Shown here in pieces: positions 43,355 through 51,471 of a DNA stretch of 64,000 nt. How positions within the stretch are numbered: the first letter of the stretch is position 1; each line of letters starts with the position of its first letter. The notes under the pieces are model-generated. The model was not told the DNA's origin. It worked only from the letters and a program-made list of their open reading frames with translations, and did no database searches. Source of the DNA: Isosphaeraceae bacterium (GTDB taxonomy: Bacteria > Planctomycetota > Planctomycetia > Isosphaerales > Isosphaeraceae); assembly GCA_026004735.1 (NCBI GenBank), contig BPJS01000001.1, forward strand, positions 62,001 to 126,000, in the 5' to 3' direction. A program made the position numbers and the translations under genes.

Positions 43355-44215
43355 TCAGAGCTTCAACTGGCCGTACCGCACACTGCGGCGCCGGCGCAGA
43401 ATGGCCTTGTTCGAGGGCTTGCGCCGCTTGCGGGTCTTGCCCCCCTTGGCCGGCTTGCCCGTCGGCGAGCAGGGATGCCGGCCGCCCGAGGTCCGCCCTT
43501 CGCCGCCGCCCATCGGGTGATCGACCGGATTCATGGCCACACCCCGGACATGCGGGCGACGCCCCAGCCAGCGGCTGCGACCCGCCTTGCCCAGCCTGAT
43601 GTTCATATGATCGGCATTGCCGACCACTCCGATCGTTGCCCGACACCCCGCCGGAATCCGCCGCACCTCGCCCGAGGGCAGCGTGATCTGCGCCCACGGC
43701 CCTTCGCGGGCCGTGAGCACCGCGTGGGTCCCGGCTGAGCGGCAGAGCTTGCCGCCCCCGCCCGGCTGCATCTCGATGTTGTGGATGTCCAGGCCGGTCG
43801 GAATCCGCGACAGCGGCAGGCAGTTGCCCAGCTTCGGCTCCGCGTCCGGGCCGCTCTGCACGGTCATCCCCGCCGTCAGGCCCTGCGGCGCCAGGATGTA
43901 CCGCTTGACCCCGTCCGGGTACTCGATCAGCGCGATCCGCGCCGAGCGGTTCGGGTCGTACTCAATATGGGTGACCGTCGCCACCTGGCCATCGCGATCA
44001 TTCCGCTTGAAGTCGATGATCCGATACATCCGCTTGTGGCCGCCGCCGCGATGCCGCGCCGTGATCACACCCTGGAAATTCCGGCCCCCCTTCTTCTTGA
44101 GCGGCTCGACCAGGCTTTTTTCGGGTTTCTTGTTTTTGTCGGTCAGCTCGCTGAAGTCGCTGACCGACGCATTGCGCCGTCCCGGACTGGTCGGCTTGTA
44201 AACGCGAATCCCCAT
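43355..44215 (-). CDS. rplB: 50S ribosomal protein L2 (uL2)
   Basis: 286 residues. [80 protein letters not shown] with the peptidyl-transferase-linked His-containing region, and [20 protein letters not shown]. Usual length ~275. Essential for subunit association and peptidyl transfer. Confidence 0.98.
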   Translation of the reverse strand: MGIRVYKPTSPGRRNASVSDFSELTDKNKKPEKSLVEPLKKKGGRNFQGVITARHRGGGHKRMYRIIDFKRNDRDGQVATVTHIEYDPNRSARIALIEYPDGVKRYILAPQGLTAGMTVQSGPDAEPKLGNCLPLSRIPTGLDIHNIEMQPGGGGKLCRSAGTHAVLTAREGPWAQITLPSGEVRRIPAGCRATIGVVGNADHMNIRLGKAGRSRWLGRRPHVRGVAMNPVDHPMGGGEGRTSGGRHPCSPTGKPAKGGKTRKRRKPSNKAILRRRRSVRYGQLKL

Positions 44216-44255
44216 GATCGTACTCTCAGGTCAGGGTTGGTCGGACCACCGGGCT

Positions 44256-44627
44256 TTAGAGACTCTCGATCCGGTAATCGGCGTGCAGCGCGACAATCGC
44301 CTTCTTCCAATTCCGCATCCGCCCGGTCTTCAACTTGAACCGCCGCGACTTGCCTCGGCGATTCTGCGTCCGGACGTCATAAACCTTGACGTTGAACAGC
44401 GTTTCGATCGCGTTCTTGATTTCGGTCTTGGTCGCTAGCGGGTGCACCTCGAAGGTGTACGCCGGTCGCCGGGGCCGATTCCGGGTTGGGTCCTTCGGGT
44501 CGGGCCGTTCCGGCGGGTGGGCCAGGTGGGTTCCTTTCTCGGTGATCAGGGGCCGGAGAATCACCTGATAAGGCTCCAGCGGCGGCCCGGGCCGAGTGTA
44601 TTGCGGCGGTCGTCGTAGTGTCACCAT
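44256..44627 (-). CDS. rplW: 50S ribosomal protein L23 (uL23) with internal insertion
   Basis: 123 residues against a usual ~95-100. Core: EPYQVILRPLITEKGTHLAH, then a Pro/Arg-rich stretch of about 16 residues (PPERPDPKDPTRNRPRRP) before AYTFEVHPLATKTEIKNAIE and TLFNVKVYDVRTQNRRGK. In other L23 proteins ITEK is followed within ~10 residues by the YxFxV strand, so the stretch is an insertion in the loop near the tunnel exit, where trigger factor and SRP dock. Confidence 0.95.
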   Translation of the reverse strand: MVTLRRPPQYTRPGPPLEPYQVILRPLITEKGTHLAHPPERPDPKDPTRNRPRRPAYTFEVHPLATKTEIKNAIETLFNVKVYDVRTQNRRGKSRRFKLKTGRMRNWKKAIVALHADYRIESL

Positions 44628-44730
44628 CTCAGGCTATCCTCAATCGTCGTCCCTTGAGAGTCGCATCTCGGGCCCGGGCCGGGCCTCCCAGCGCCGAGGG
44701 GCCGGGGAGGGCGGGCGAGCTGACGATCCG

Positions 44731-45489
44731 TCAGGCGGTTGCCGCGTCGGTCGTCCGCCGCCGTGGCTTGAGCGGCTGCCGGGCCCGCTCCTTGAGCGCC
44801 GCCAGCGATTCCCGGGTCAGAACCAGATAACGCTGTTTCAGAACGTCGAGCGTGTTGAACTCGGCGACCGGCGCCACCATCACGCCCTCCAGATTGCGGG
44901 CGCTGAGGTAAAACGTCGGGTTGGGCTCGGCCAGCCCGATCAGCAGGCTTCGGCTGGCCAGACTGCGGCGCAACGCGGCGGCCTTGGACTCGCCCTCGGC
45001 CGGCGTCGGCGGTTCCTGGGCGTGGTCCGGCTGCGGGATCGACCGCAATACGGCCACGACGTCCTTGGTCTTGGGCCGGGCGCCTGCGGCAGGCGGCGGA
45101 ACCAGCCCGTCGATGACGATGGCCTGCTGGTCGAGGAACTTCGACAGCACGGCCATCCGAATCGCCTGCCGGACGGCCCGCTTGGGCAGCCGGTAACGAT
45201 AATCGCGGTTGCGACGGGCGAAGGCCACGCCGCCGCCCTTACGCTTGTTGGTCCGCTTGGCGCCGACGCGGGCGTTGCCCGTTCCTTTCTGGCGAAACAG
45301 TTTCTTGCCTGAGCCGGCCACGTCGGCCCGACCCCGGGTGTTGACCGTGCCGACCCGGCGGTTGGCCTGATGCATCACCACCACGTCGTGCAAAAGCTGC
45401 TTGTTGATCGCGCCGCCAAAATCGGCCGGGTCGATCGACTCCTCGCCGATCCTCTGGCCGGTGCGGTCGTAGACGGGCACGCTGATCAT
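44731..45489 (-). CDS. rplD: 50S ribosomal protein L4 (uL4) with internal insertion
   Basis: 252 residues against a usual ~205. HDVVVMHQANRRVGTVNTRG, KLFRQKGTGNARVGAKRTNK and GGGVAFARRNRDYRYRLPKR cover the exit-tunnel loop. The segment ~140-185 (PPAAGARPKTKDVVAVLRSI and following Pro/Glu-rich residues) is longer than normal. C-terminal NLEGVMVAPVAEFNTLDVLK. In E. coli L4 regulates the S10 operon by binding its leader; whether that applies here is unknown. Confidence 0.96.
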   Translation of the reverse strand: MISVPVYDRTGQRIGEESIDPADFGGAINKQLLHDVVVMHQANRRVGTVNTRGRADVAGSGKKLFRQKGTGNARVGAKRTNKRKGGGVAFARRNRDYRYRLPKRAVRQAIRMAVLSKFLDQQAIVIDGLVPPPAAGARPKTKDVVAVLRSIPQPDHAQEPPTPAEGESKAAALRRSLASRSLLIGLAEPNPTFYLSARNLEGVMVAPVAEFNTLDVLKQRYLVLTRESLAALKERARQPLKPRRRTTDAATA

Positions 45490-45515
45490 GGCACTGTGCG
45501 CTCCGGCTTGCTCTC

Positions 45516-46151
45516 TCAGACCTTGTTCGTCTGGCGGACCATCAGAAATCCGCCGTTGGGGCCGGGCACCGCACCCCGCACCACCAGCAGGTTGTTGGAC
45601 GGATCGACCCGGACGACGGCCAGGTTGCGGACTGTTACCCGCTCGTGGCCGTAATGGCCGGGCTTGCGGATCCCCTTGCGGGTCCGTGCCGGGTCGGCCG
45701 AAGGACCGCTCGAGCCGGGGTGCCGGTGCATCCGCTTGACGCCGTGGCTGGCCCGCAGGCCGCGGAAGCCGTGCCGCTTGATCACCCCGGCGTAGCCCCG
45801 ACCTTTGCTGGTGCCCGTCACGTCAACGGCGGCGATCCCCTGAAAGACCTCCACGGTCAGGGTCTGGCCGGCTCCGATCCCCTCGACCGGCCCATCCTGC
45901 CGGATCTCGCGGATGAACCGCTTCGGTTCGGCGTCCACCTTACGCGCATGGCCCCGCTCGGCCTGGTTGGCCCGGGCCCGCTTCTTGTCGGCGAAGCCGA
46001 GTTGCAACGCGCTATAGCCGTCCCGCTCCGGTGTCCGCACTTGCAGGACCGTGCACGGCCCGCATTCGAGGACGGTCACCGGTACGGCCGTCCCGTCCTC
46101 CTGGTACACCTGCGTCATGCCGACTTTGCGGCCGAGCAATCCGACTCGCAT
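45516..46151 (-). CDS. rplC: 50S ribosomal protein L3 (uL3)
   Basis: 211 residues. MRVGLLGRKVGMTQVYQEDG, VTVLECGPCTVLQVRTPERD, DVTGTSKGRGYAGVIKRHGF, SHGVKRMHRHPGSSGPSADP with HYGHERVTV. All usual motifs, normal length. It begins S10-type assembly of the large subunit. The 270-base gap to rpsJ is unusual, since rpsJ-rplC are normally close together. Confidence 0.97.
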   Translation of the reverse strand: MRVGLLGRKVGMTQVYQEDGTAVPVTVLECGPCTVLQVRTPERDGYSALQLGFADKKRARANQAERGHARKVDAEPKRFIREIRQDGPVEGIGAGQTLTVEVFQGIAAVDVTGTSKGRGYAGVIKRHGFRGLRASHGVKRMHRHPGSSGPSADPARTRKGIRKPGHYGHERVTVRNLAVVRVDPSNNLLVVRGAVPGPNGGFLMVRQTNKV

Positions 46152-46421
46152 CGTTTTCGTCCTCTCCCGAACGTCCCCAAAAGACGTTCACCGGCCCACA
46201 CAAGGTCGGGAGTCGCCTTGGCGGCGGTTCGGACTGAGCGCGGTGCTGGAACGCTCGCGCCTGCCCGCCCGTCGCGCCGACACGGATCACCGCTGATCGT
46301 CCGCCCGGCTCCGCTCACCGAGGCCGGCGGATCGAACAGCCGCTCCGGCGGTCGGCTCCATACCGCTCCGGTTCCCAGATCGTGAACGCTCGGCTCGGCC
46401 CAGGCTGGCCGGCTGGGACGC

Positions 46422-46754
46422 TTAGCCGCCCGATGGCCCCGCCTTGATCTTGATGTCCACGCCCGCCGGGAGACTGAGTTTGTTCAGGGCGTCGATCGTC
46501 TTGTTGGTCGGCTGCACGATGTCGATCAGCCGCTTGTGCGTGCGGATCTCAAACTGCTCCCGCGACTTCTTATCGATGTGCGGGCTGCGGAGCACCGTGT
46601 ACCGCTCAATCCGCGTCGGCAGCGGGATCGGCCCATGAACGATCGCCTCGGTCCGCTTTGCGGTATCGACGATCTCCTTGGCCGACTGGTCCAGGATGGT
46701 ATGGTCATACGCCTCCATCCGGATCCGGATTCGCTCGTTGCTAATGCCCGCCAC
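46422..46754 (-). CDS. rpsJ: 30S ribosomal protein S10 (uS10)
   Basis: 110 residues from GTG 46754 ([20 protein letters not shown]), preceded by GAAGGGA; the open frame to 46823 has no homology. Motifs [69 protein letters not shown]. First gene of the cluster, under the promoter at 46851-46879. Confidence 0.95.
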   Translation of the reverse strand: MAGISNERIRIRMEAYDHTILDQSAKEIVDTAKRTEAIVHGPIPLPTRIERYTVLRSPHIDKKSREQFEIRTHKRLIDIVQPTNKTIDALNKLSLPAGVDIKIKAGPSGG

Positions 46755-46850
46755 GCGACTGCGTCCCTTCTCAGACAATCCATCCCAACCAAACGCCAGG
46801 ACGCCCCGCGGCGCCTGGTGCACTCACTCCCGGCGAATTGGGAAAGTACA

Positions 46851-46879
46851 AAATTAGCGACCGACCCCACCGCTGTCAA
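46851..46879 (-). promoter_or_regulatory. Predicted sigma70-type promoter of the rpsJ transcript
   Basis: On the minus strand a perfect TTGACA (46874-46879), a 17-base spacer and TAATTT (46851-46856). Transcription would start near 46844, about 90 bases before the rpsJ GTG. It lies in the gap between fusA and rpsJ, so the ribosomal genes need not depend on fusA read-through. Confidence 0.7.
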
Positions 46880-47045
46880 TTGCCCCGAATCACTTTTCTC
46901 CACCGCAGCCGCGGCGATTCCGGCGGACCGGGTGGTGGCGCCGGCCTCCGTCCCGGCCACGTTGGTCCAAAGCCGGTTCGGGCCGCCCAGCCGCTCGGCC
47001 GCCTCTTTCGAAGAGCGGTTGCCCTGGCGGGCTGAAGCGGGGAGG

Positions 47046-49175
47046 TCAGTCGAGGCCCAGCACCTGTTTGAGCTTGGCGTCTGGGGCTGGGGCGTACTCC
47101 AGGGGTTCCATACTGTAGCTGGCGCGGCCCTGGGACAGGGATCGCACGGCCGTCGAATAGCCGAACATGCTTTCCAGGGGCGCCTTGGCGTCGATGACGC
47201 GCAGCCGACCTCGTTCGTGGGTGTTGGTGATTTCGCAGCGGCGGGCCAGCAAGTCGGCCATGATGTCGCCCAGATACTCCTCGGGCGTGACCACTTCGAG
47301 CTTCATGACCGGCTCGAGCAAGACCGGGCCTGCCTCGCGGATCGCCCGGTCGAAGGCATCCGCCGCGGCAAACCGAAACGCCAGTTCGTTGCTGTCCACT
47401 TCGTGCGCCTGGCCATCGACGAGCGTCACCTTCAGATCGACCAGCGGGTAGCCAGTCTGGCCGCCCGAGCGGGCCGCCTCCCGGATGCTCTGCTCGATGG
47501 CCGGGTAGAACGCCGACGGAATCACGCCGCCCTTGATCGCGTTGACGAACCGCACCGTCGGCTGCCCCTTGGGCTGAGGCTCAGGCTCGACATCGAGCGT
47601 CACCTTGGCAAACAGCCCCGCTCCGCCCACCTGGCGGATGCACTGGCCTTGCACGCCGTGCACTGCCTTCTGGATCGTCTCCCGGTAGCTGACTCGCGGC
47701 TTGCCCACGTGCACCTTGAGATGGTAGTCCCGGATCATCCGGTTTTTGATGATCTCCAGATGCAGCTCCCCCATGCCGGAGATCAGCGTCTGGCCGGTCT
47801 CCTCGTTGACGCGGTAGGTGAAGGTCGGATCCTCGCGCGCCAGCGCGGCTAGGGTCTGGGCCAGCTTGCCCCGGTCGGCCGAGCTGACCGGCTCGATCGA
47901 CATGCTGATGACCGTCTCGGGAAACTCGATCCGCTCGAGCAGAATCGGATGCGCCGCGTCGCAGAGCGTATCCCCGGTGACGCTCTCTTTCAGCCCCACC
48001 ACCCCGGCGATGTCGCCCGCCTGGACCTCGCCGATCTGCTCGCGGTCGTCGGCCCGGATGTGATACAGCCGGGAACAGATTTCCTTCTTATCCTTGCCCG
48101 GGTTGTAGACCCGCGTGCCGGCTTTGAGCGTCCCCGAGTAGACCCGCACGAACGCCAGGTCGCCGTGGGCGTCGTTGGTGATCTTGAAGACCAGGGCGCA
48201 GAGGGGGGCCGACGGGTCGGGTTTGCGTTCGATCTGCTGATCCTTCTTGGGATGGTGCCCCACCACGGGGGGGCGATCCAGCGGACTGGGCAGATAGGCG
48301 GCGATCGCGTCCAGCAGCCGCTGGACGCCCACATACTTGAAGCTCGACCCGCACAAGACCGGCTGGCTCTTGCCCGTCAGGGTCGCCCGCCGCAGCGCCT
48401 CGTGGATCATCGCCTCGGTCAGCTCAGCGCCTTCGAGATGGGCCACGTACTGCTCGGCGAACGTCTCGTCGGCGTCGGAGAGGGCGTTGAGCATCCGCTC
48501 GCGCCACAAGTCGGCGTCGGCGCGCTGTTCACCCTCGAGCGGGCGCTCGGTGATCGTCGAGCCGAGGTCCTCGGTCTTGTAGTACAGAGCCTTCATCCCG
48601 ATCAGGTCGATCAGCCCCTCAAACGCGCCCATCGATCCCTCGGGGCCAGCGCCGATCGGGATCAGAATCGGAATCGGACGGCTCTCGGGCAGCCGTTCGG
48701 CGATCTCATCCACGACCCGGCCAAACTCCGCGCCAATCCGATCCATCTTGTTGATGAAGCAGAGCCGCGGCACCCCATACTTGGCCGCCTGGCGCCAGAC
48801 CGTCTCGCTCTGCGCCTCGACCCCCTCCACGGCCGAGAAGACCACCACCGCTCCGTCGAGCACCCGCAGCGACCGCTCCACCTCGGCCGTGAAGTCGACG
48901 TGGCCGGGCGTGTCGATGATGTTGATCCGGATCGGCCGGCCCTGGCGATCCTTCCACCGGCAGGTGATCGCCGCCGCCACGATCGTGATACCCCGCTCCC
49001 GCTCTTCGGCCAGGTAGTCGGTCGTCGTATTCCCCTTGTCGACGTCGCCCATCCGGTGGATCTCGCCCGTGTAGTAGAGAATCCGCTCGGTGGTGGTCGT
49101 CTTGCCGGCGTCGATGTGCGCAATGATGCCAATGTTGCGAATCTGGGCCAGGGGAGATGGCTCGGACGTGTCCAT
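47046..49175 (-). CDS. fusA: Elongation factor G (divergent, EF-G2/spdEFG-like)
   Basis: 709 residues from ATG 49175 (TTG at 49223 is the only earlier option). GTPase motifs: G1 AHIDAGKTTTTERILYYTG, G2 ERERGITIVAAAITCRWKD, G3 DTPGHVDFTAEVERSLRVLD, G4 NKMD. Domain IV has YRETIQKAVHGVQGQ-type sequence and domain V GEPVMKLEVVTPEEYLGDIM-like sequence (LLEPVMKLEVVTPEEYLGDI). The segment RMGDVDKGNTTTDYLAEER differs from classical EF-G (which has GAATMDWMEQE) and resembles mitochondrial GFM2 and the spdEFG paralogues known in planctomycetes, so it may be a translocase or a ribosome-recycling paralogue. Neighbours: rpsJ downstream, no rpsL, rpsG or tuf. Confidence 0.88.
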   Translation of the reverse strand: MDTSEPSPLAQIRNIGIIAHIDAGKTTTTERILYYTGEIHRMGDVDKGNTTTDYLAEERERGITIVAAAITCRWKDRQGRPIRINIIDTPGHVDFTAEVERSLRVLDGAVVVFSAVEGVEAQSETVWRQAAKYGVPRLCFINKMDRIGAEFGRVVDEIAERLPESRPIPILIPIGAGPEGSMGAFEGLIDLIGMKALYYKTEDLGSTITERPLEGEQRADADLWRERMLNALSDADETFAEQYVAHLEGAELTEAMIHEALRRATLTGKSQPVLCGSSFKYVGVQRLLDAIAAYLPSPLDRPPVVGHHPKKDQQIERKPDPSAPLCALVFKITNDAHGDLAFVRVYSGTLKAGTRVYNPGKDKKEICSRLYHIRADDREQIGEVQAGDIAGVVGLKESVTGDTLCDAAHPILLERIEFPETVISMSIEPVSSADRGKLAQTLAALAREDPTFTYRVNEETGQTLISGMGELHLEIIKNRMIRDYHLKVHVGKPRVSYRETIQKAVHGVQGQCIRQVGGAGLFAKVTLDVEPEPQPKGQPTVRFVNAIKGGVIPSAFYPAIEQSIREAARSGGQTGYPLVDLKVTLVDGQAHEVDSNELAFRFAAADAFDRAIREAGPVLLEPVMKLEVVTPEEYLGDIMADLLARRCEITNTHERGRLRVIDAKAPLESMFGYSTAVRSLSQGRASYSMEPLEYAPAPDAKLKQVLGLD

Positions 49176-49429
49176 GGCGGGGCGCCTCACGCTGCCGGGG
49201 TCAGGCTCGGGGGATCGAGCCAATTAGTCTAACCGGCAGGACCAGCGCACGGCATGCGGAGACCATCACCAGCCTGGCTCGTTCAGCCCAGCCTACAAGC
49301 CCGGCGTAACGCCACGGCAACACGGCCGATCCCCATCACGCCACCCCGCAACCCGGCTCGGTCTCAATGAACGCGCCACCGCGCACGGCGACCCGTCACC
49401 TGCACACCGCAACCGACCGGACCTGCGAC

Positions 49430-49750
49430 TCAACGCTCCATCTGGTCGGCCCAGCGCTCCATCCGCTCCCGGAGCGCTCGCTCCTGGGGCGTCTCCGGCC
49501 GCGGTTTGGGCCGAGGCTTGCCCGCGACCGGCCGGGGCGTGGGCTGGCCACGGCGTGGAGCCTGGACCCGATCCGTACGGTGGTCAACGATCGGCCCAGC
49601 AGCCGGCTCGTCGGCCAGGCCGTAGACATCGCCCGCCTCGGCGTAAAACGACTCCTTGCACTTGGGACACTCGACCTGAGTGCCCAGGGCGGACTCGTCG
49701 ACCTGCTGGGGAAAGCCGCACTCGCCGCACTTGACCTCGACGGTGGCCAT
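49430..49750 (-). CDS. Small zinc-ribbon protein with Pro/Arg-rich tail
   Basis: 106 residues. Two CxxC pairs (Cys8/11 and Cys28/31) with the spacing of MJ0042/regulatory zinc ribbons: VEVKCGECGFPQQVDESALG and TQVECPKCKESFYA. A disordered basic linker follows (PRRGQPTPRPVAGKPRPKPR) and ends in a short charged helix. Such stand-alone ribbons are common in planctomycetes, with no assigned function. The gene lies upstream of fusA on the same strand, separated by ~250 bases. Confidence 0.75.
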   Translation of the reverse strand: MATVEVKCGECGFPQQVDESALGTQVECPKCKESFYAEAGDVYGLADEPAAGPIVDHRTDRVQAPRRGQPTPRPVAGKPRPKPRPETPQERALRERMERWADQMER

Positions 49751-50090
49751 CGTCGGACCTCCGGTTCAGCCGCCAGGGCGACAGGGTCAGCGCGAACGAC
49801 GCGGCGGCGCATGTCCCCCCTCGGACCCTCCAGACTAACCGGCCCGGCCCCGCCAACACAGGGGATGCCCCGATCCCGCCGCTCCGGCGACCGCCCAGAT
49901 TCGCCGGACGACGCACACTCTCCGAGTCGGCCCGCGGCCGTGGGGGACCGCTCCAAATCCCCGCCCGACCAGCTTCGCCGGAACCATCCCACCGTTTCGG
50001 CCCCTGGGTCCCAAGTTTGACCCCTGCGCCATTCTTTCAGCCCCGTACAACCGGCGCGACCGGTCACGACACCCGGCAACCCACGACGGC
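49751..50090. other. 340-base spacer, nothing recognised
   Basis: Only short out-of-context open frames are present. I see no tRNA, no strong hairpin and no good promoter match here. It separates the DUF4832-like gene (stop at 50091) from the zinc-ribbon gene, which start and end on the same strand. Confidence 0.35.
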
Positions 50091-51446
50091 TCAGAGCCGC
50101 TGGAACCGTCCCAGGCTCAGCCACCCTGCGGCATCTGCATCCTGGGTCGCGTTGGCAAACCGCAGCGGCTTGCCGGTCGCCAGCGGATGGACCACGCGAA
50201 GCGCCAGGGTGTAGTTCCCGCGCGGCAGATCAGCGACCGCCAGTCCGGCCGACCAGATCCGCGCCGGCGTGCCCGGCAACAGCCCGAGCAGACTCCAGTC
50301 GGTCGCCTGCCGGGCCACGACCCGTCCGGCGGCGTCGAGGACCCCAAGCTCGATCGGCCACTCGACGTAAATCGGCGCCACCCCACGATTCTCGACGCAA
50401 ACCTCAACGGCCAGTGGGCCGCCCGCGACACGCTCGGCAAACACCGCCGACGGAACGTGAAACGTGTAGCCCAGTCGCCGCGCCGCCTCGATCGTCCGCT
50501 GCCGCGCTTCGCCTCGCGGTCCGCCATCGTCGAAGGCGCCTTGGTGGCAGAGCCAGGTGGCATGGGTCACGGTCAGACAGCGGTCAAAATCCTGACCCGG
50601 TGGCGTACCCGGCGGATCGGCAAAAATCGTCCGCCAGACCTCAGGCCGCACTTCGCCGCCGATCGGGCGGGTCTGCCAGCGGTCGAGGGCGCCAGCCTGG
50701 CGCAGAAGGGTCTCGAAGAACCATTCGTCGCCCGCGCGGCCGGTGTGGACGGTGGCCCAGGCAAACGAGTCGTCGTGGTAGCCGAAGCGGCGGTGGGCGT
50801 TGGGGGCCTGGGCGAAGGCGTCGCCGCCAGCGGGGTAGCGGTGCAACAGCGGTGTGATCTGGAAGGCCGCCTCGTAGGCGTCCATCACCTCGGCCTGGAC
50901 GGCCTTCGAGGCCCACAGATCCTCCCGCGGGTAGCAATGCCACTCGCCCCAGAGGCCGAGCAGGCCCAGCGGGACATAGGCCAGCCGAGGGTCGCCGTCG
51001 TACCGCGCCCCGAATGCCGCAATGAATCGGCGCAGGGCTCGACGCAGCAGCGGATGTTCATAATCGGGCGTGTGGCATATTTTGGGCCTTCCGGCCGGGT
51101 TGTCGGCGTGCTTCCAGCGGGTCAGCCCGACTCCCTGATCGACCAGCCAACCGGGCGTGCCCGGCTCGTGGCCGGGGTAGTCGAGGTACCAGCGGATGAT
51201 GAGCTGGCAGCCCCGTGAGGCGGCGGCGTCGAGCTTTTGCTCAAACGCGGACCAGTCGAAGCGGTCCGGCCCGGTCATGACGGCGGCGACGGGGAGGTAA
51301 TCCCACTCGAGGCTATGCGGAAAGGCCTCGCCGGTGCCCAGGTAGGCGACGAAGCCTTTCATCGGGTTGTCCGGCGGCGCCGGCGCATACTCCAGCCGCC
51401 GCTCCCCGGCGACCTGGCTCAAGACCGCAACGACCAGCGCGAGCAC
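50091..51446 (-). CDS. Secreted DUF4832-like beta/alpha-barrel protein
   Basis: 451 residues from GTG 51446, preceded by GGGGGGAGGG; the larger open frame that runs back through the kinase gene is not the start. Signal peptide VLALVVAVLSQVAGE. Mature protein opens DNPMKGFVAYLG, as DUF4832/GH-like proteins do, then WSAFEQKLDAAASRGCQLII, VPLGLLGLWGEWHCYP and a C-terminal Ig-like domain (GPLAVEVCVENRGVAPIYVE). The central region looks like a glycoside-hydrolase-like barrel: LLGLWGEWH is a candidate active-site strand with Glu. No substrate can be given. It follows the Ser/Thr kinase by 25 bases, so the two are probably one operon. Confidence 0.72.
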   Translation of the reverse strand: MLALVVAVLSQVAGERRLEYAPAPPDNPMKGFVAYLGTGEAFPHSLEWDYLPVAAVMTGPDRFDWSAFEQKLDAAASRGCQLIIRWYLDYPGHEPGTPGWLVDQGVGLTRWKHADNPAGRPKICHTPDYEHPLLRRALRRFIAAFGARYDGDPRLAYVPLGLLGLWGEWHCYPREDLWASKAVQAEVMDAYEAAFQITPLLHRYPAGGDAFAQAPNAHRRFGYHDDSFAWATVHTGRAGDEWFFETLLRQAGALDRWQTRPIGGEVRPEVWRTIFADPPGTPPGQDFDRCLTVTHATWLCHQGAFDDGGPRGEARQRTIEAARRLGYTFHVPSAVFAERVAGGPLAVEVCVENRGVAPIYVEWPIELGVLDAAGRVVARQATDWSLLGLLPGTPARIWSAGLAVADLPRGNYTLALRVVHPLATGKPLRFANATQDADAAGWLSLGRFQRL

Positions 51447-51471
51447 GACCCCACACCCTCCCCCCTGAAGC

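Noticed and set aside
27964..49175. Ribosomal genes as a horizontally acquired or prophage-like block
   Set aside because: Gene order matches the conserved S10-spc-alpha layout, composition matches its surroundings, and no integrase, repeat or attachment site is present.
46536..49232. Plus-strand frames of 438 and 427 residues opposite fusA and rpsJ
   Set aside because: Antisense to identified translation genes; no homology-like motif.
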